Positions 24,193 to 31,912 of a DNA stretch of 40,313 nucleotides are shown here, piece after piece. The translations under genes were made by a program, and so were the position numbers. The DNA comes from Candidatus Zhuqueibacterota bacterium (GTDB taxonomy: Bacteria; Zhuqueibacterota; Zhuqueibacteria; Thermofontimicrobiales; Thiofontviventaceae). The stretch's first letter is position 1. Every line of letters begins with the position of its first letter. Below the pieces are notes generated by a model. That model searched no databases, was not told the origin of the DNA, and saw only the letters and a list, made by a program, of their open reading frames with translations. The DNA is taken from the NCBI GenBank assembly GCA_016931935.1, contig JAFGDW010000219.1, positions 1 through 40,313 on the forward strand, in the 5' to 3' direction.

Positions 24193-24858
24193 TTATTTTT
24201 TGTGATTTTTTGTCAGCAGTTTTCTTTCGCGCGCATATTCAACCGCTTCGAGACGGTTATGCAGTTGCAGCTTGTCGAGAATATTATGGATGTGATTTTT
24301 TACAGTCTGCGGTTCGATGGAGAGCCGTTGGGCAATTTCCTTGTTGGATAATCCGTCGGCAACCCTGTTTATAATTTCCACCTCGCGCGGCGTTAGCTTA
24401 ACGGAACTTTCCGGTATTTGTCCTTTTGATAACTCCGCAACACGGGAGAACAACGAAGCCGCCATCCGGGGGGAACAAAACGATTCACCACGATTTGCCA
24501 ATCGAATTGTTTCAACCAGGTAGTCAAACGAGGCTTCCTTTATCACATAACCAACAGCTCCGGCCTCGATACAGGTCATGATCTCATCCGTCATATCTGG
24601 CATGCCGAGAATAATTACTTTAACGTCCGGCGCATTTTCGTGCAATGCCTGAGTCACTTCAATCCCGTCTTTGTCCGGTAAGCCAATATCTACGAGCGCC
24701 ACATGTGGACGTAACTTTTTTATTTGCTCCAGCGCCTTGAGCCCATTTCCCGCGGTGCCGACCACAACGAAGTCATCCAGTTCTGTCAGCATGGAAACAA
24801 GCCCCTCACGGAGCAGGCGATTGTCGTCAACAATAAATATGTGAATGGCATCATTCAT
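24193..24858 (-). CDS. NarL/FixJ-type response regulator
   Basis: The product (221 residues) has a receiver domain with Asp11-Asp12 in the first loop, phosphoacceptor Asp57 (VALVDIGLPDKDG) and Lys near 108 (YVIKEAS), and a C-terminal LuxR-type helix-turn-helix (about 153-215: LTPREVEIINRVADGLSNKE, then IAQRLSIEPQTVKNHIHNIL). It should bind DNA as a phosphorylated dimer. No histidine kinase is encoded in the window, so it is an orphan. ATG at 24858 has AGGAAATG upstream; an ATG two codons earlier is equally readable. It resembles the regulator at 27082 and lies beside the pseudo-receiver. Confidence 0.93.
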   Translation of the reverse strand: MNDAIHIFIVDDNRLLREGLVSMLTELDDFVVVGTAGNGLKALEQIKKLRPHVALVDIGLPDKDGIEVTQALHENAPDVKVIILGMPDMTDEIMTCIEAGAVGYVIKEASFDYLVETIRLANRGESFCSPRMAASLFSRVAELSKGQIPESSVKLTPREVEIINRVADGLSNKEIAQRLSIEPQTVKNHIHNILDKLQLHNRLEAVEYARERKLLTKNHKK

Positions 24859-24864
24859 AAACAT

Positions 24865-25304
24865 TTCCTAAGCTCAGAACGGTTCTGCAGGCGCTCAACA
24901 TTTTATTAGTATTGCGATGACAAACGATTCGTGATAGGTACACTCGCCTTATAAAATATGATGAGGATATATGCTTTACCTTTAGAATGCTGTATACCTT
25001 GTTCGGAAAGCTTTTGCGCACTATATCGAGTAGTTCGGATGGTGAAAGACATCAACGGAATGGACATATTCGGGATCATTCTCATTCTCTGGTCGGTGGA
25101 AAAACTGTGTTTAATATACAAAACTCAGGCATTATTGTCAAGCGGAAACTGTAACCACTCACAATGTCCAGTCATGCGGGATACGATCAGTTACTCAGAG
25201 AAATTCCGTTGCAATCAGAATCTTGTGATTAGTTATTGAGATTCCGATTTTGCTAGAATCACGAAATCACCGGCAGTTTCAAGATTTATCGGCGTTGGTG
25301 ACAA
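24865..25304. other. Gap without supported gene
   Basis: A plus-strand frame at 24958-25239 and a minus-strand frame at 24906-25121 overlap each other, have no binding sites and match no family I know. The sequence borders the graveyard of small stress genes to its right and may itself be decayed coding DNA. Confidence 0.4.
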
Positions 25305-25425
25305 TTAAGACATAACAACAGCAGGCGCCATCAAAACAGGTATCCGTCCCACAACATATAACAGGATGCCGATGAAGTGCGGTCATTGGCCGAAAACACG
25401 TGTCAAAGTCTTAATGATGCTGTCG
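25305..25425 (-). pseudogene. Possible remnant of a Pmp3/YqaE-type gene
   Basis: Read leftward, the frame gives TLTRVFGQ, a TGA, then HFIGILLYVVGRIPVLMAPA and VVMS with a TAA. The second part resembles the last two-thirds of Pmp3/YqaE (UPF0057) proteins, where a helix with ILLTLLGYIPG is followed by an I-H-A-like stretch. The in-frame stop and missing N-terminus make it a pseudogene if the match is right. The match is short and from memory. Confidence 0.35.
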
Positions 25426-25508
25426 ATTAATTAATGAACACGTTAGTTTTTTGATGACCATAACCTGTTATTACCTTCTCTTCTGAATGAGCCCGACGTT
25501 GTCTCAGT

Positions 25509-25655
25509 TTAATGATTATCGGGACTTTCGTGCGCAAATGATTTAATCTTGATGACTACGTCCGCGATAACCAATGAAGAATGTTGGCTGAGCTTTGTAA
25601 AATAAATAAGTAAAGTAATTCCGACTGACCACAGTCTCAACCATAATCCTGACAT
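25509..25655 (-). CDS. Divergent lmo0937-like micro-protein
   Basis: A 48-residue frame starts at ATG 25655 after AAAGGAAG and reads MSGLWLRLWSVGITLLIYFT, then KLSQHSSLVIADVVIKIKSF, then AHESPDNH. Length, start and placement of two hydrophobic stretches follow lmo0937 proteins, but the GGFIH turn is lost and the second helix carries Asp and Lys residues. A more hydrophobic remnant of the same subfamily is at 17691. It may be an intact reading frame already losing function; its neighbours on both sides are broken genes. Confidence 0.4.
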   Translation of the reverse strand: MSGLWLRLWSVGITLLIYFTKLSQHSSLVIADVVIKIKSFAHESPDNH

Positions 25656-25733
25656 TATTCAACTTCCTTTAATTTGAAATCCGTTATGTTAACATTTACA
25701 TCGGGGTGCGCTTTTACTCTATCTCATTCTTGC

Positions 25734-25811
25734 TTATATCATGGTCGTGGCTGCCGCTTCGGACAACTCGCCGGTCACTACTTTCTTGCTATTCACCCAA
25801 CTCGATGGCAT
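25734..25811 (-). pseudogene. Broken copy of the helical gene at 19620
   Basis: The frame from ATG 25811 reads MPSSWVNSKKVVTGELSEAA then ATTMI and a stop at 25734. It matches the start of the protein at 19620 (MPSNWENIKRTVKGELSSAA). After the stop, A-R-M-R continues in line with K-Y-A-R-I of the intact gene, and then homology fades. Only about 35 of 130 codons remain. Confidence 0.65.
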
Positions 25812-25905
25812 ACATGTTTACTACTGGTGTAAAAAATATTTAATTATACAGTTTAAAGCTTATAAGGTAACCGCTACAATATATCGATCCGATTTAATAA
25901 CTCTA

Positions 25906-25980
25906 TTATCGCTTTAGATTGGCCTTCTCTACCTTCATTTTCAATTCATCAATATCCGCGTCCCTTGCAAATAGAAAGCG
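25906..25980 (-). pseudogene. Remnant of an sll1863-type stress gene
   Basis: The frame reads RDADIDELKMKVEKANLKR and a TAA at 25906-25908, matching WDADIDELKAKAAKAKAESK of the intact gene at 21991. No start codon or C-terminal half is present. Confidence 0.6.
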
Positions 25981-26023
25981 TCTTAAATAATTTCCTGAAA
26001 CAAATAGAATCTCGTTTGTCGTA

Positions 26024-26731
26024 CTATCGATGAATGAGCGCTATTCGTTGATATTTTATCAATAAACCACTATCTATAAAAATCACATGCCCGGCCATGC
26101 TCAATACTTTTTCAATAATCGCATCCACAACATCATCGAATATTTGCATAATACCAACATCTTCCGATATCACGAACGCGTTATCCGTTTTCATAATACT
26201 GCCCCTTACATGATAATCATCTTCCACAAGTAATGTATATCCTGTTTGTAAATTTGCCATATGCCAGACATCCTCGAGTCCCACCGCAATATTTCCATTA
26301 TTTAGAGCGTCTTCCATTTCCCGAAGTGCTCGTTCACGATCACCGGACAGTGCTTCACGAATAACCGGCCATACAATTTGTCCTAAATCATATACCGATG
26401 TCGTATTAAAATCTCCCTCCACAACTCCAATAATATCATTATTAAATTGTGTCACAGCGCTAAAAATGGACCTGTTAGTTTTCTCACCGGTTAATACTAT
26501 TTTTAGTGGATCTTTACCGTGATATTTGGCCAATGCCTTATCAACCTCACGATAGAACCGTTTTATTGGATCTTTCATGTTTATCATATCATGTCTCGCA
26601 TTTATATTATGAGCGGGTATGGATGGGAAATCTCCATTTTCAACTGTGATCAACATATCCCTAAATCCCTCAAAAAGTTTACAGGAGTCATCACTCAAGC
26701 AAAGTACATAATAATGAATACTAAGATTCAT
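26024..26731 (-). CDS. Shortened archaeo-eukaryotic release-factor-like (baeRF) protein
   Basis: The 235-residue product starts with HYYVLCLSDDSCKLFEGFRD, then IKRFYREVDKALAKYHG, LKIVLTGEKTNRSIFSAV, then a VVEGDF(N)TTSVYDLGQIVWP block and ends in a domain with GHVIFIDSGL. This order matches the middle and C-terminal domains of bacterial release-factor-1-like proteins (baeRF, probably family 3 or 7), which are thought to act on stalled ribosomes. The usual N-terminal domain of about 120 residues is absent; the upstream frame is closed by stops. AAGAAGG precedes ATG at 26731. It may be a short functional form or a truncated gene. Confidence 0.65.
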   Translation of the reverse strand: MNLSIHYYVLCLSDDSCKLFEGFRDMLITVENGDFPSIPAHNINARHDMINMKDPIKRFYREVDKALAKYHGKDPLKIVLTGEKTNRSIFSAVTQFNNDIIGVVEGDFNTTSVYDLGQIVWPVIREALSGDRERALREMEDALNNGNIAVGLEDVWHMANLQTGYTLLVEDDYHVRGSIMKTDNAFVISEDVGIMQIFDDVVDAIIEKVLSMAGHVIFIDSGLLIKYQRIALIHR

Positions 26732-27081
26732 AAAGTGCCTTCTTACTTGCTAATTGTTAACCATGGATTCGATAGTTATAGGGAGAAAATACATCGGAGG
26801 CGATTCTGATCAGAGTAAGGCGATAACGACCGTTTTATCATTCCTGATTCACAACAGAGAATTAATTATTGTGATCATCTCCATTGAAGTTTTACGCATT
26901 TAGAATGTACTACAAATTAAATCAGTTAACAATCGGCCAAAAGGATGAAAATGGAGTTAATTCTTTTGAATGATACATCATCATTCGAAAGGGTGGTATT
27001 GATTATGCGAGAATTTTATTGGATTGATTGGGAAGTTAAAATGAGGACAACTAAAATTTGTATTAAGAAACAAGTCGATAA
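26732..27081. other. Gap between baeRF-like and regulator genes
   Basis: No supported gene. I searched leftward frames for the missing first domain of the baeRF-like protein and did not see it. A plus-strand frame from 26945 overlaps the regulator gene and is a shadow. Confidence 0.4.
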
Positions 27082-27786
27082 TTATATAGTAGTGCCGTTA
27101 TCAATTCGATCGTCATTTTCAAGTCCGGAACGTTCGGTCTTTTGTCTGTGTGCGAACGCTGCGACCTGTAATCTAGTACTCAATGTCAGTTTTTCCAGAA
27201 TATTATGGACATGACTTTTAACAGTAAAAGTAGCAATATGAAGGCGTGCAGCGATTTCTTTATTGCTTAATCCATCGGAAATTAGATCTACTATTTCCCG
27301 TTCCCGGTTCGTTAATCGAATCGCATTATTTACATCGGTTTTGCCGGTCTGCATCGAATTTTCTACAATCTGTGAAAAAAGTGATACTGTCAGAAGTGGC
27401 GGCAATACTTTTTCTCCATATACAACTTGCTTAATTGTATGGAAAAAATCTTCAATTGAAGCATCTTTCAGAATAAAGCCAGAACCACCAGCTTCAACAA
27501 ATTCTCTCAGATCTTCTTGCTCAGGAAGTATATCCATAGCAATAATCCTGGTTTCAGGTAGTTCTTTTTTTAAAAATTCCATTAGTTTAAAACTGTCTTC
27601 ATTATGAAGCCCTAGATCAAGCAACACTACATCAGGATTTTTATTGAGACGCTTTAGCTCATGTAACGTATCGCCATTCTCTGCTGTTGCAATCACTTCA
27701 AACTCTCCGTGCTTTTCCAACATGATCGCGATACCTTCCCTAAGCAGACGATTATCTTCAATTAACAAAATTCGGATTTTTTCCAC
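27082..27786 (-). CDS. NarL/FixJ-type response regulator, second copy
   Basis: The 234-residue product has a receiver with Glu10-Asp11, phosphoacceptor Asp57 (VVLLDLGLHNEDS) and Lys near 108 (FILKDAS), followed by a LuxR-type helix-turn-helix (about 158-220: LTNREREIVDLISDGLSNKE, then IAARLHIATFTVKSHVHNIL). The tail after residue 218 is extra and polar. It is closely related to the regulator at 24193, so the two derive from one ancestor. GTG at 27786 has AAGGAG upstream; ATG is not available. No kinase is nearby. A plausible promoter lies at 27870-27898. Confidence 0.93.
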   Translation of the reverse strand: MEKIRILLIEDNRLLREGIAIMLEKHGEFEVIATAENGDTLHELKRLNKNPDVVLLDLGLHNEDSFKLMEFLKKELPETRIIAMDILPEQEDLREFVEAGGSGFILKDASIEDFFHTIKQVVYGEKVLPPLLTVSLFSQIVENSMQTGKTDVNNAIRLTNREREIVDLISDGLSNKEIAARLHIATFTVKSHVHNILEKLTLSTRLQVAAFAHRQKTERSGLENDDRIDNGTTI

Positions 27787-27869
27787 GTAATAAATACTCC
27801 TTACTAACTATAAAAACACACTTAAGCTGACAACCTATATTCGTGAACCATCAATAATATTTTAGTATA

Positions 27870-27898
27870 AGTATAACAATTTTATTTCTAAAATGCAA
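27870..27898 (-). promoter_or_regulatory. Candidate sigma-70-type promoter for the regulator at 27082
   Basis: On the minus strand a TATACT (27875-27870) is preceded after exactly 17 bases by TTGCAT (27898-27893). The -10 is good and the -35 weak (first three bases match). A start site about 75 bases before the GTG would follow. The region is very A/T-rich, so chance occurrence is possible. Confidence 0.35.
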
Positions 27899-28020
27899 AT
27901 CAATTCGCGAATTTACGGTAAATGAAACGACAGATTTGATCTGTGAAAGTTAAATCGGGTCTCAATATTTTATAACAATAAATGCAGGAATATCGAACAT
28001 GCTCGCTTTAAAGCGCAAAT

Positions 28021-28062
28021 AAAAAAGCCGCGATTCCCTGTATTCAAGGAAACCGCGGCTTT
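28021..28062 (-). terminator. Strong intrinsic terminator after tRNA-Pro
   Basis: On the minus strand a long stem (GCCGCGGTTTCC pairing with GGGAATCGCGGC, one bulge or mismatch) closes a nine-base loop and is followed by TTTTTTATTT. It lies seven bases beyond the tRNA. This is the clearest rho-independent terminator in the window and marks the left end of the conserved block. Confidence 0.9.
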
Positions 28063-28066
28063 CAGT

Positions 28067-28143
<77 letters not shown>

Positions 28144-28216
28144 ACGTTAAAACCTTTTATTTTAATATTTCAGCTTTTTGCTATTGAATTTAATTACAAT
28201 TATTCTATGAGAACTA

Positions 28217-28660
28217 TCACTCACCATCGCCATCTTCATTAGTATCAATGGTAACCATTTCATCATCAATTTCGATGAGTTCCGCTCTCTTCGAATTGTT
28301 TTTCTTATCGTTCAACATATCCAGAATACTCTGCAAATCAGCACGAATCTCGGCAATCAAATCATCCTGATTTGGCTCCTGCAATGGTATCGTTACCTGA
28401 GCAGCCTGGTCCTGATACATTTCTTTTAGCTTCTGACGGGCACCTTCAATCGTATACTTCTCTTCATAAAGTAGCTTTTTAATCGTGAAAACAAGTTTAA
28501 TATCGTTTAATCGATAAATACGATTTCCAGCGCGATTTTTTGCTGGCCGTAACTCTGAAAACTCCGTCTCCCAATACCGAAGGACATATTGTTTCAGAGC
28601 TGTTAACTTGCTGACTTCACTAATCGAGTAATATAATTTTTTTATGGGCTTCGGTTTCAT
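28217..28660 (-). CDS. MerR-type transcriptional regulator
   Basis: The 147-residue protein has a winged-helix MerR domain at residues about 9-78 (YYSISEVSKLTALKQYVLRY, WETEF, NRIYRLNDIKLVFTIKKLL), with the R-Y-W-E and R-x-Y-x-x-x-D-I signature, then a helix (YTIEGARQKLKEMY) and an acidic tail. No Cys cluster is present, so it is not a metal sensor of the classic type. AAGGGGC precedes ATG. In related genomes such stand-alone MerR genes lie near ribosomal and tRNA genes; its target is unknown. Confidence 0.9.
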   Translation of the reverse strand: MKPKPIKKLYYSISEVSKLTALKQYVLRYWETEFSELRPAKNRAGNRIYRLNDIKLVFTIKKLLYEEKYTIEGARQKLKEMYQDQAAQVTIPLQEPNQDDLIAEIRADLQSILDMLNDKKNNSKRAELIEIDDEMVTIDTNEDGDGE

Positions 28661-28708
28661 GGTGCCCCTTGCTAAGCCGTGTTGAACCTTAACATAACAA
28701 AATTACAA

Positions 28709-29500
28709 TTAATTTGCAATACTTTTTTTCAATTTTTTCATTCGTTTATAATATACGGAACCAACCGCACACGTGCTGATAATTTTTTGTCGAAAATCAT
28801 CCAGCTTTCCAATAACATGGTTTTTGAGTTTATGCTTAAACCAGCCAATGTCATCGATTGCATATACACCGCGACGCGGAATTGTAAAATGCCTGTAAGC
28901 TGAACTAATAAGCAATTTTCCGGCCAGACAACAGGCCCCTGAATATCCTGCAGACTGAACAGCTTTTACAACGCGGGTATTGCAGCGGTTAAAGGGATAA
29001 GACATGACATGAATTTGTGTTCCGAACCGTGCTTGTAGCTCCTGTCTGGACTGAGAAAGCTCCAGCGCAAGTGCTTCATCCGATAATGCAACAAGGTCGG
29101 GATGCGTCGATGTGTGTGAGCCGATCTCCCAACCTTTGCTTGCAAGTTCCTTGATTTCACCCCAGCCCATGTGATAAGCGCTTTTCCCGCCCAGATTAAT
29201 GTCCCAGGTATTTTTTTTACCAACATAATCGGTCACGACAAAAATACTGGCGGTAAAGCCATACTCGTCAAGAACCGGATACGCATATTCAAACACTTGT
29301 TGATATGCATCATCAAAAGTGATGATAACGGGTTTTTGCTTCTGAATATCACCACTGATGTATTGCTCAATGCGTATCGATTGATACCCGTCTGTAGCAA
29401 GGTATTTGATGTGCTTTTCGAACAGCCGGGGTGAGACGACATTGATCCCCCATTCAAATTGAAATCCAATGTTGTGATATGCCAGAATGGGAACAAACAT
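28709..29500 (-). CDS. Polysaccharide deacetylase (CE4/NodB family)
   Basis: The 263-residue protein contains the NodB motifs: the first Asp pair TFDDAY (Asp63-Asp64), the metal histidines in GSHTSTHPDL (His129, His133), and a later Pro-Phe/Tyr motif (MSYPFNRCN). These build the zinc site of carbohydrate esterases that remove acetyl groups from chitin, peptidoglycan or polysaccharides. No signal peptide is seen, although the family is often exported. It starts three bases after the stop of ald, and its binding site (AGGTGAT) lies in the end of ald, so the two are probably coupled. Confidence 0.92.
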   Translation of the reverse strand: MFVPILAYHNIGFQFEWGINVVSPRLFEKHIKYLATDGYQSIRIEQYISGDIQKQKPVIITFDDAYQQVFEYAYPVLDEYGFTASIFVVTDYVGKKNTWDINLGGKSAYHMGWGEIKELASKGWEIGSHTSTHPDLVALSDEALALELSQSRQELQARFGTQIHVMSYPFNRCNTRVVKAVQSAGYSGACCLAGKLLISSAYRHFTIPRRGVYAIDDIGWFKHKLKNHVIGKLDDFRQKIISTCAVGSVYYKRMKKLKKSIAN

Positions 29501-29503
29501 ATG

Positions 29504-30619
29504 CTAATGGATCACCTGTTCCAATGGTGTATATTTTAATCCAAACGCATCGCACACGCCTTTATATGTCACTTTTCCATCTATAATATTAACGCCAAGT
29601 GCAATTTCGCGATTCGCTTTCATGGCTTCAATCGGTCCCTTATCGGCGATTTGAATGGCGTACGGTAGTGTTGCGTTTGTTAAGGCGATCGTAGATGTTC
29701 TGGGTACCGCACCGGGCATATTGGCAACGCCATAATGAATCACACCATCCACTTCATATGTCGGATCGGCATGTGTTGTCGGATGAATTGTTTCCACGCA
29801 TCCGCCCTGGTCAACAGCAACGTCAACAATTACGGAACCGGGCTTCATTAACTTTAGCATATCGCGTGTTATTAAATGCGGAGCTTTAGCGCCATGAATT
29901 AGTACGGCACCAATAACAAGATCAGCATCGGATATCATTAAGCGGATATTTTCCGGATTAGACATCATAGTAGTGACATTTTTCGGTAGTACATGGTTGA
30001 GATAGCGTAATCGGTCGATATCGATATCCAGAATTGTAACAGACGCGCCGAGACCAGCGGCCATTTGTGCAGAGTTCGTGCCAACAATTCCCCCGCCCAA
30101 AATGACAACTTTAGCAGGCGCAACTCCGGTAACACCGCCAAGCAATAATCCGCGACCACCAAATAATTTTTCCAAACAGCGTGCCCCGGCTTGAATAGCC
30201 AAACGCCCGGCAACTTCACTCATCGGATTCAGTAATGGCAAACTGCCATTTGCCTTCTCAATTGTTTCGTATGCAATAGCTGTACATTTAGTTTTAATAA
30301 TTGCATCGGTAAGGGATTTGGAGGCTGCAAAATGAAAGTAGGTGAACACGGTTTGCCCCGGTCGAATCATAGGCCATTCCTGTTCCAGCGGTTCTTTCAC
30401 TTTCATAATCATGTCTGCCTTGGCAAACACTTCTTTAGCTGTTGCGATGATTTGGGCGCCAGCATTTTCGTAGCGTTCATTGGAAAATCCACTGCCTTCA
30501 CCGGCATTGTCTTCAACAAGAACAGTATGCCCATGAAATGTTAGCATCTCAGCACCGGAAGGCTGCAGGGCAATCCGGTTTTCATTTGCCTTAATCTCCT
30601 TTGGTACTCCGATAATCAT
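29504..30619 (-). CDS. ald: Alanine dehydrogenase
   Basis: The 371-residue protein catalyses reversible NAD-dependent deamination of L-alanine to pyruvate and ammonia. It begins MIIGVPKEIKANENRIALQP, carries the catalytic Lys75 (MKVKEP) and His96 (YFHFA), and a Rossmann motif VVILGGGIVGTNSAQMAAGL at about 171-190. Length and residues match the family exactly. GGAG lies upstream. It is followed by the polysaccharide deacetylase and preceded by the M16 protease gene after 20 bases, consistent with one operon. Confidence 0.97.
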   Translation of the reverse strand: MIIGVPKEIKANENRIALQPSGAEMLTFHGHTVLVEDNAGEGSGFSNERYENAGAQIIATAKEVFAKADMIMKVKEPLEQEWPMIRPGQTVFTYFHFAASKSLTDAIIKTKCTAIAYETIEKANGSLPLLNPMSEVAGRLAIQAGARCLEKLFGGRGLLLGGVTGVAPAKVVILGGGIVGTNSAQMAAGLGASVTILDIDIDRLRYLNHVLPKNVTTMMSNPENIRLMISDADLVIGAVLIHGAKAPHLITRDMLKLMKPGSVIVDVAVDQGGCVETIHPTTHADPTYEVDGVIHYGVANMPGAVPRTSTIALTNATLPYAIQIADKGPIEAMKANREIALGVNIIDGKVTYKGVCDAFGLKYTPLEQVIH

Positions 30620-30639
30620 AACACATGCTCTCCTTAATT

Positions 30640-31878
30640 TTATGTGGTGGGTTGGATGATGGTATATGTAAACCCATCTGGCTGGAATAACTTCTGTGCC
30701 ATTTGTAAAACATGCTCAGGGGTGACGGCATCGATACGTTTAATAATGTCGTCGAGGGTGAAGTGTTGCTTTAGATAAATCTCATTTTTTGATAACCGAT
30801 TCATGCGGGAAAAAATACTTTCAAGGCCTAAAATCAATCCTCCTTTTAATTGATTCTTGACTTTTACCAGCATGTCCGCAGTAATCGGTTGTTTTGTTAA
30901 GATACTCATTTCTTCATGAATAAGCGCAATTGCCTGGTCGATATTCTTTTGATCTGTTGCAAAATAAATTCCCCAAATGCCTGTATCAATAAAAAAGTCA
31001 TAAAAATTATAGATTGTGTACACAAGACCGTGGGTTTCACGAATTTTCTGGAACAACAACGAACTCATTCCCCCACCCAATAATGTATTCAGAATGAGAA
31101 ACGGGAACTTATCTTCATCGTGATACGATATTCCGATATCGCCCATGCACACATGCGCCTGATTGCAATGTTCAGGAATGATACGTCGGGTTGGCTTTTC
31201 GGGTTCAGTCAATTTTTCAACTGCACGTAGCTTAGCCGGACTCAACATGCCAAAATGTTCTTCAACCAATGAAAGAACATGCTCGTGGGTAAGATTACCT
31301 GTAACCGAAAGCACGATTCGGTTTGCACCGTATTCCTGATTGCGGAATGCCAGCACCTGATCACGGGTAAATGAACGGACATTTGATTCATTGCCATAAA
31401 TGTGGTGCGCCAGTTCATGTCCGGCAAATACTTGCTCGTAATAATGATCAAAAATTATATCGTCGGGCGTGTCTTTGTAGGTGTTAATTTCATTGATGAT
31501 GACGTCTTTTTCTTTTTCCAACTCTATCGTATCATAACTTGAATTGGCAATCAAATCAGCAATCACATCAACGGCAACAGACAGGTGCTCATCCAGGCAA
31601 TGAGCATTATAGCAGGTTAATTCCTTTGTTGTGAAGGCGTCCAGACTTCCGCCCAATGCTTCCAAACTTTCGGCAATTTGTTGGGCATTTCGACGCGACG
31701 TGCCTTTAAATAACATATGTTCCAAAAAATGAGAGATGCCATAATCATTGGCGCTCTCATCGCGCGAGCCCACCGTAATCCATACGCCCAATGCAACCGA
31801 TCGGACGTATGGTATTTTTTCTGTTACTACGGTAATTCCATTTGGCATCACGCTTTTTTGAACGTGAGATTTCAGCAT
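30640..31878 (-). CDS. M16 family zinc protease
   Basis: The 412-residue protein has the inverted zinc motif H-x-x-E-H (HFLEHMLFKGT, His50, Glu53, His54) and the third ligand Glu129 (VIINEI), then the inactive second domain of the family (about 200-410). It is a PqqL/mitochondrial-processing-type peptidase of the short M16 kind; no signal is present, so it should be cytoplasmic. ATG at 31878 is taken rather than the TTG immediately before. In many genomes such a gene follows pnp, as here. Confidence 0.95.
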   Translation of the reverse strand: MLKSHVQKSVMPNGITVVTEKIPYVRSVALGVWITVGSRDESANDYGISHFLEHMLFKGTSRRNAQQIAESLEALGGSLDAFTTKELTCYNAHCLDEHLSVAVDVIADLIANSSYDTIELEKEKDVIINEINTYKDTPDDIIFDHYYEQVFAGHELAHHIYGNESNVRSFTRDQVLAFRNQEYGANRIVLSVTGNLTHEHVLSLVEEHFGMLSPAKLRAVEKLTEPEKPTRRIIPEHCNQAHVCMGDIGISYHDEDKFPFLILNTLLGGGMSSLLFQKIRETHGLVYTIYNFYDFFIDTGIWGIYFATDQKNIDQAIALIHEEMSILTKQPITADMLVKVKNQLKGGLILGLESIFSRMNRLSKNEIYLKQHFTLDDIIKRIDAVTPEHVLQMAQKLFQPDGFTYTIIQPTT

Positions 31879-31912
31879 CAATATAACATCATACCTTTCT
31901 AGAAAACTTCAC

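Noticed and set aside
24958..25239. Plus-strand frame of 93 codons
   Set aside because: Overlaps another frame on the opposite strand, lacks a binding site and has no family pattern.
258..27786. Island considered as prophage, plasmid or integrative element
   Set aside because: No integrase, transposase, phage structural or conjugation gene was found, and no direct repeat of the tRNA-Pro 3' end was noticed.
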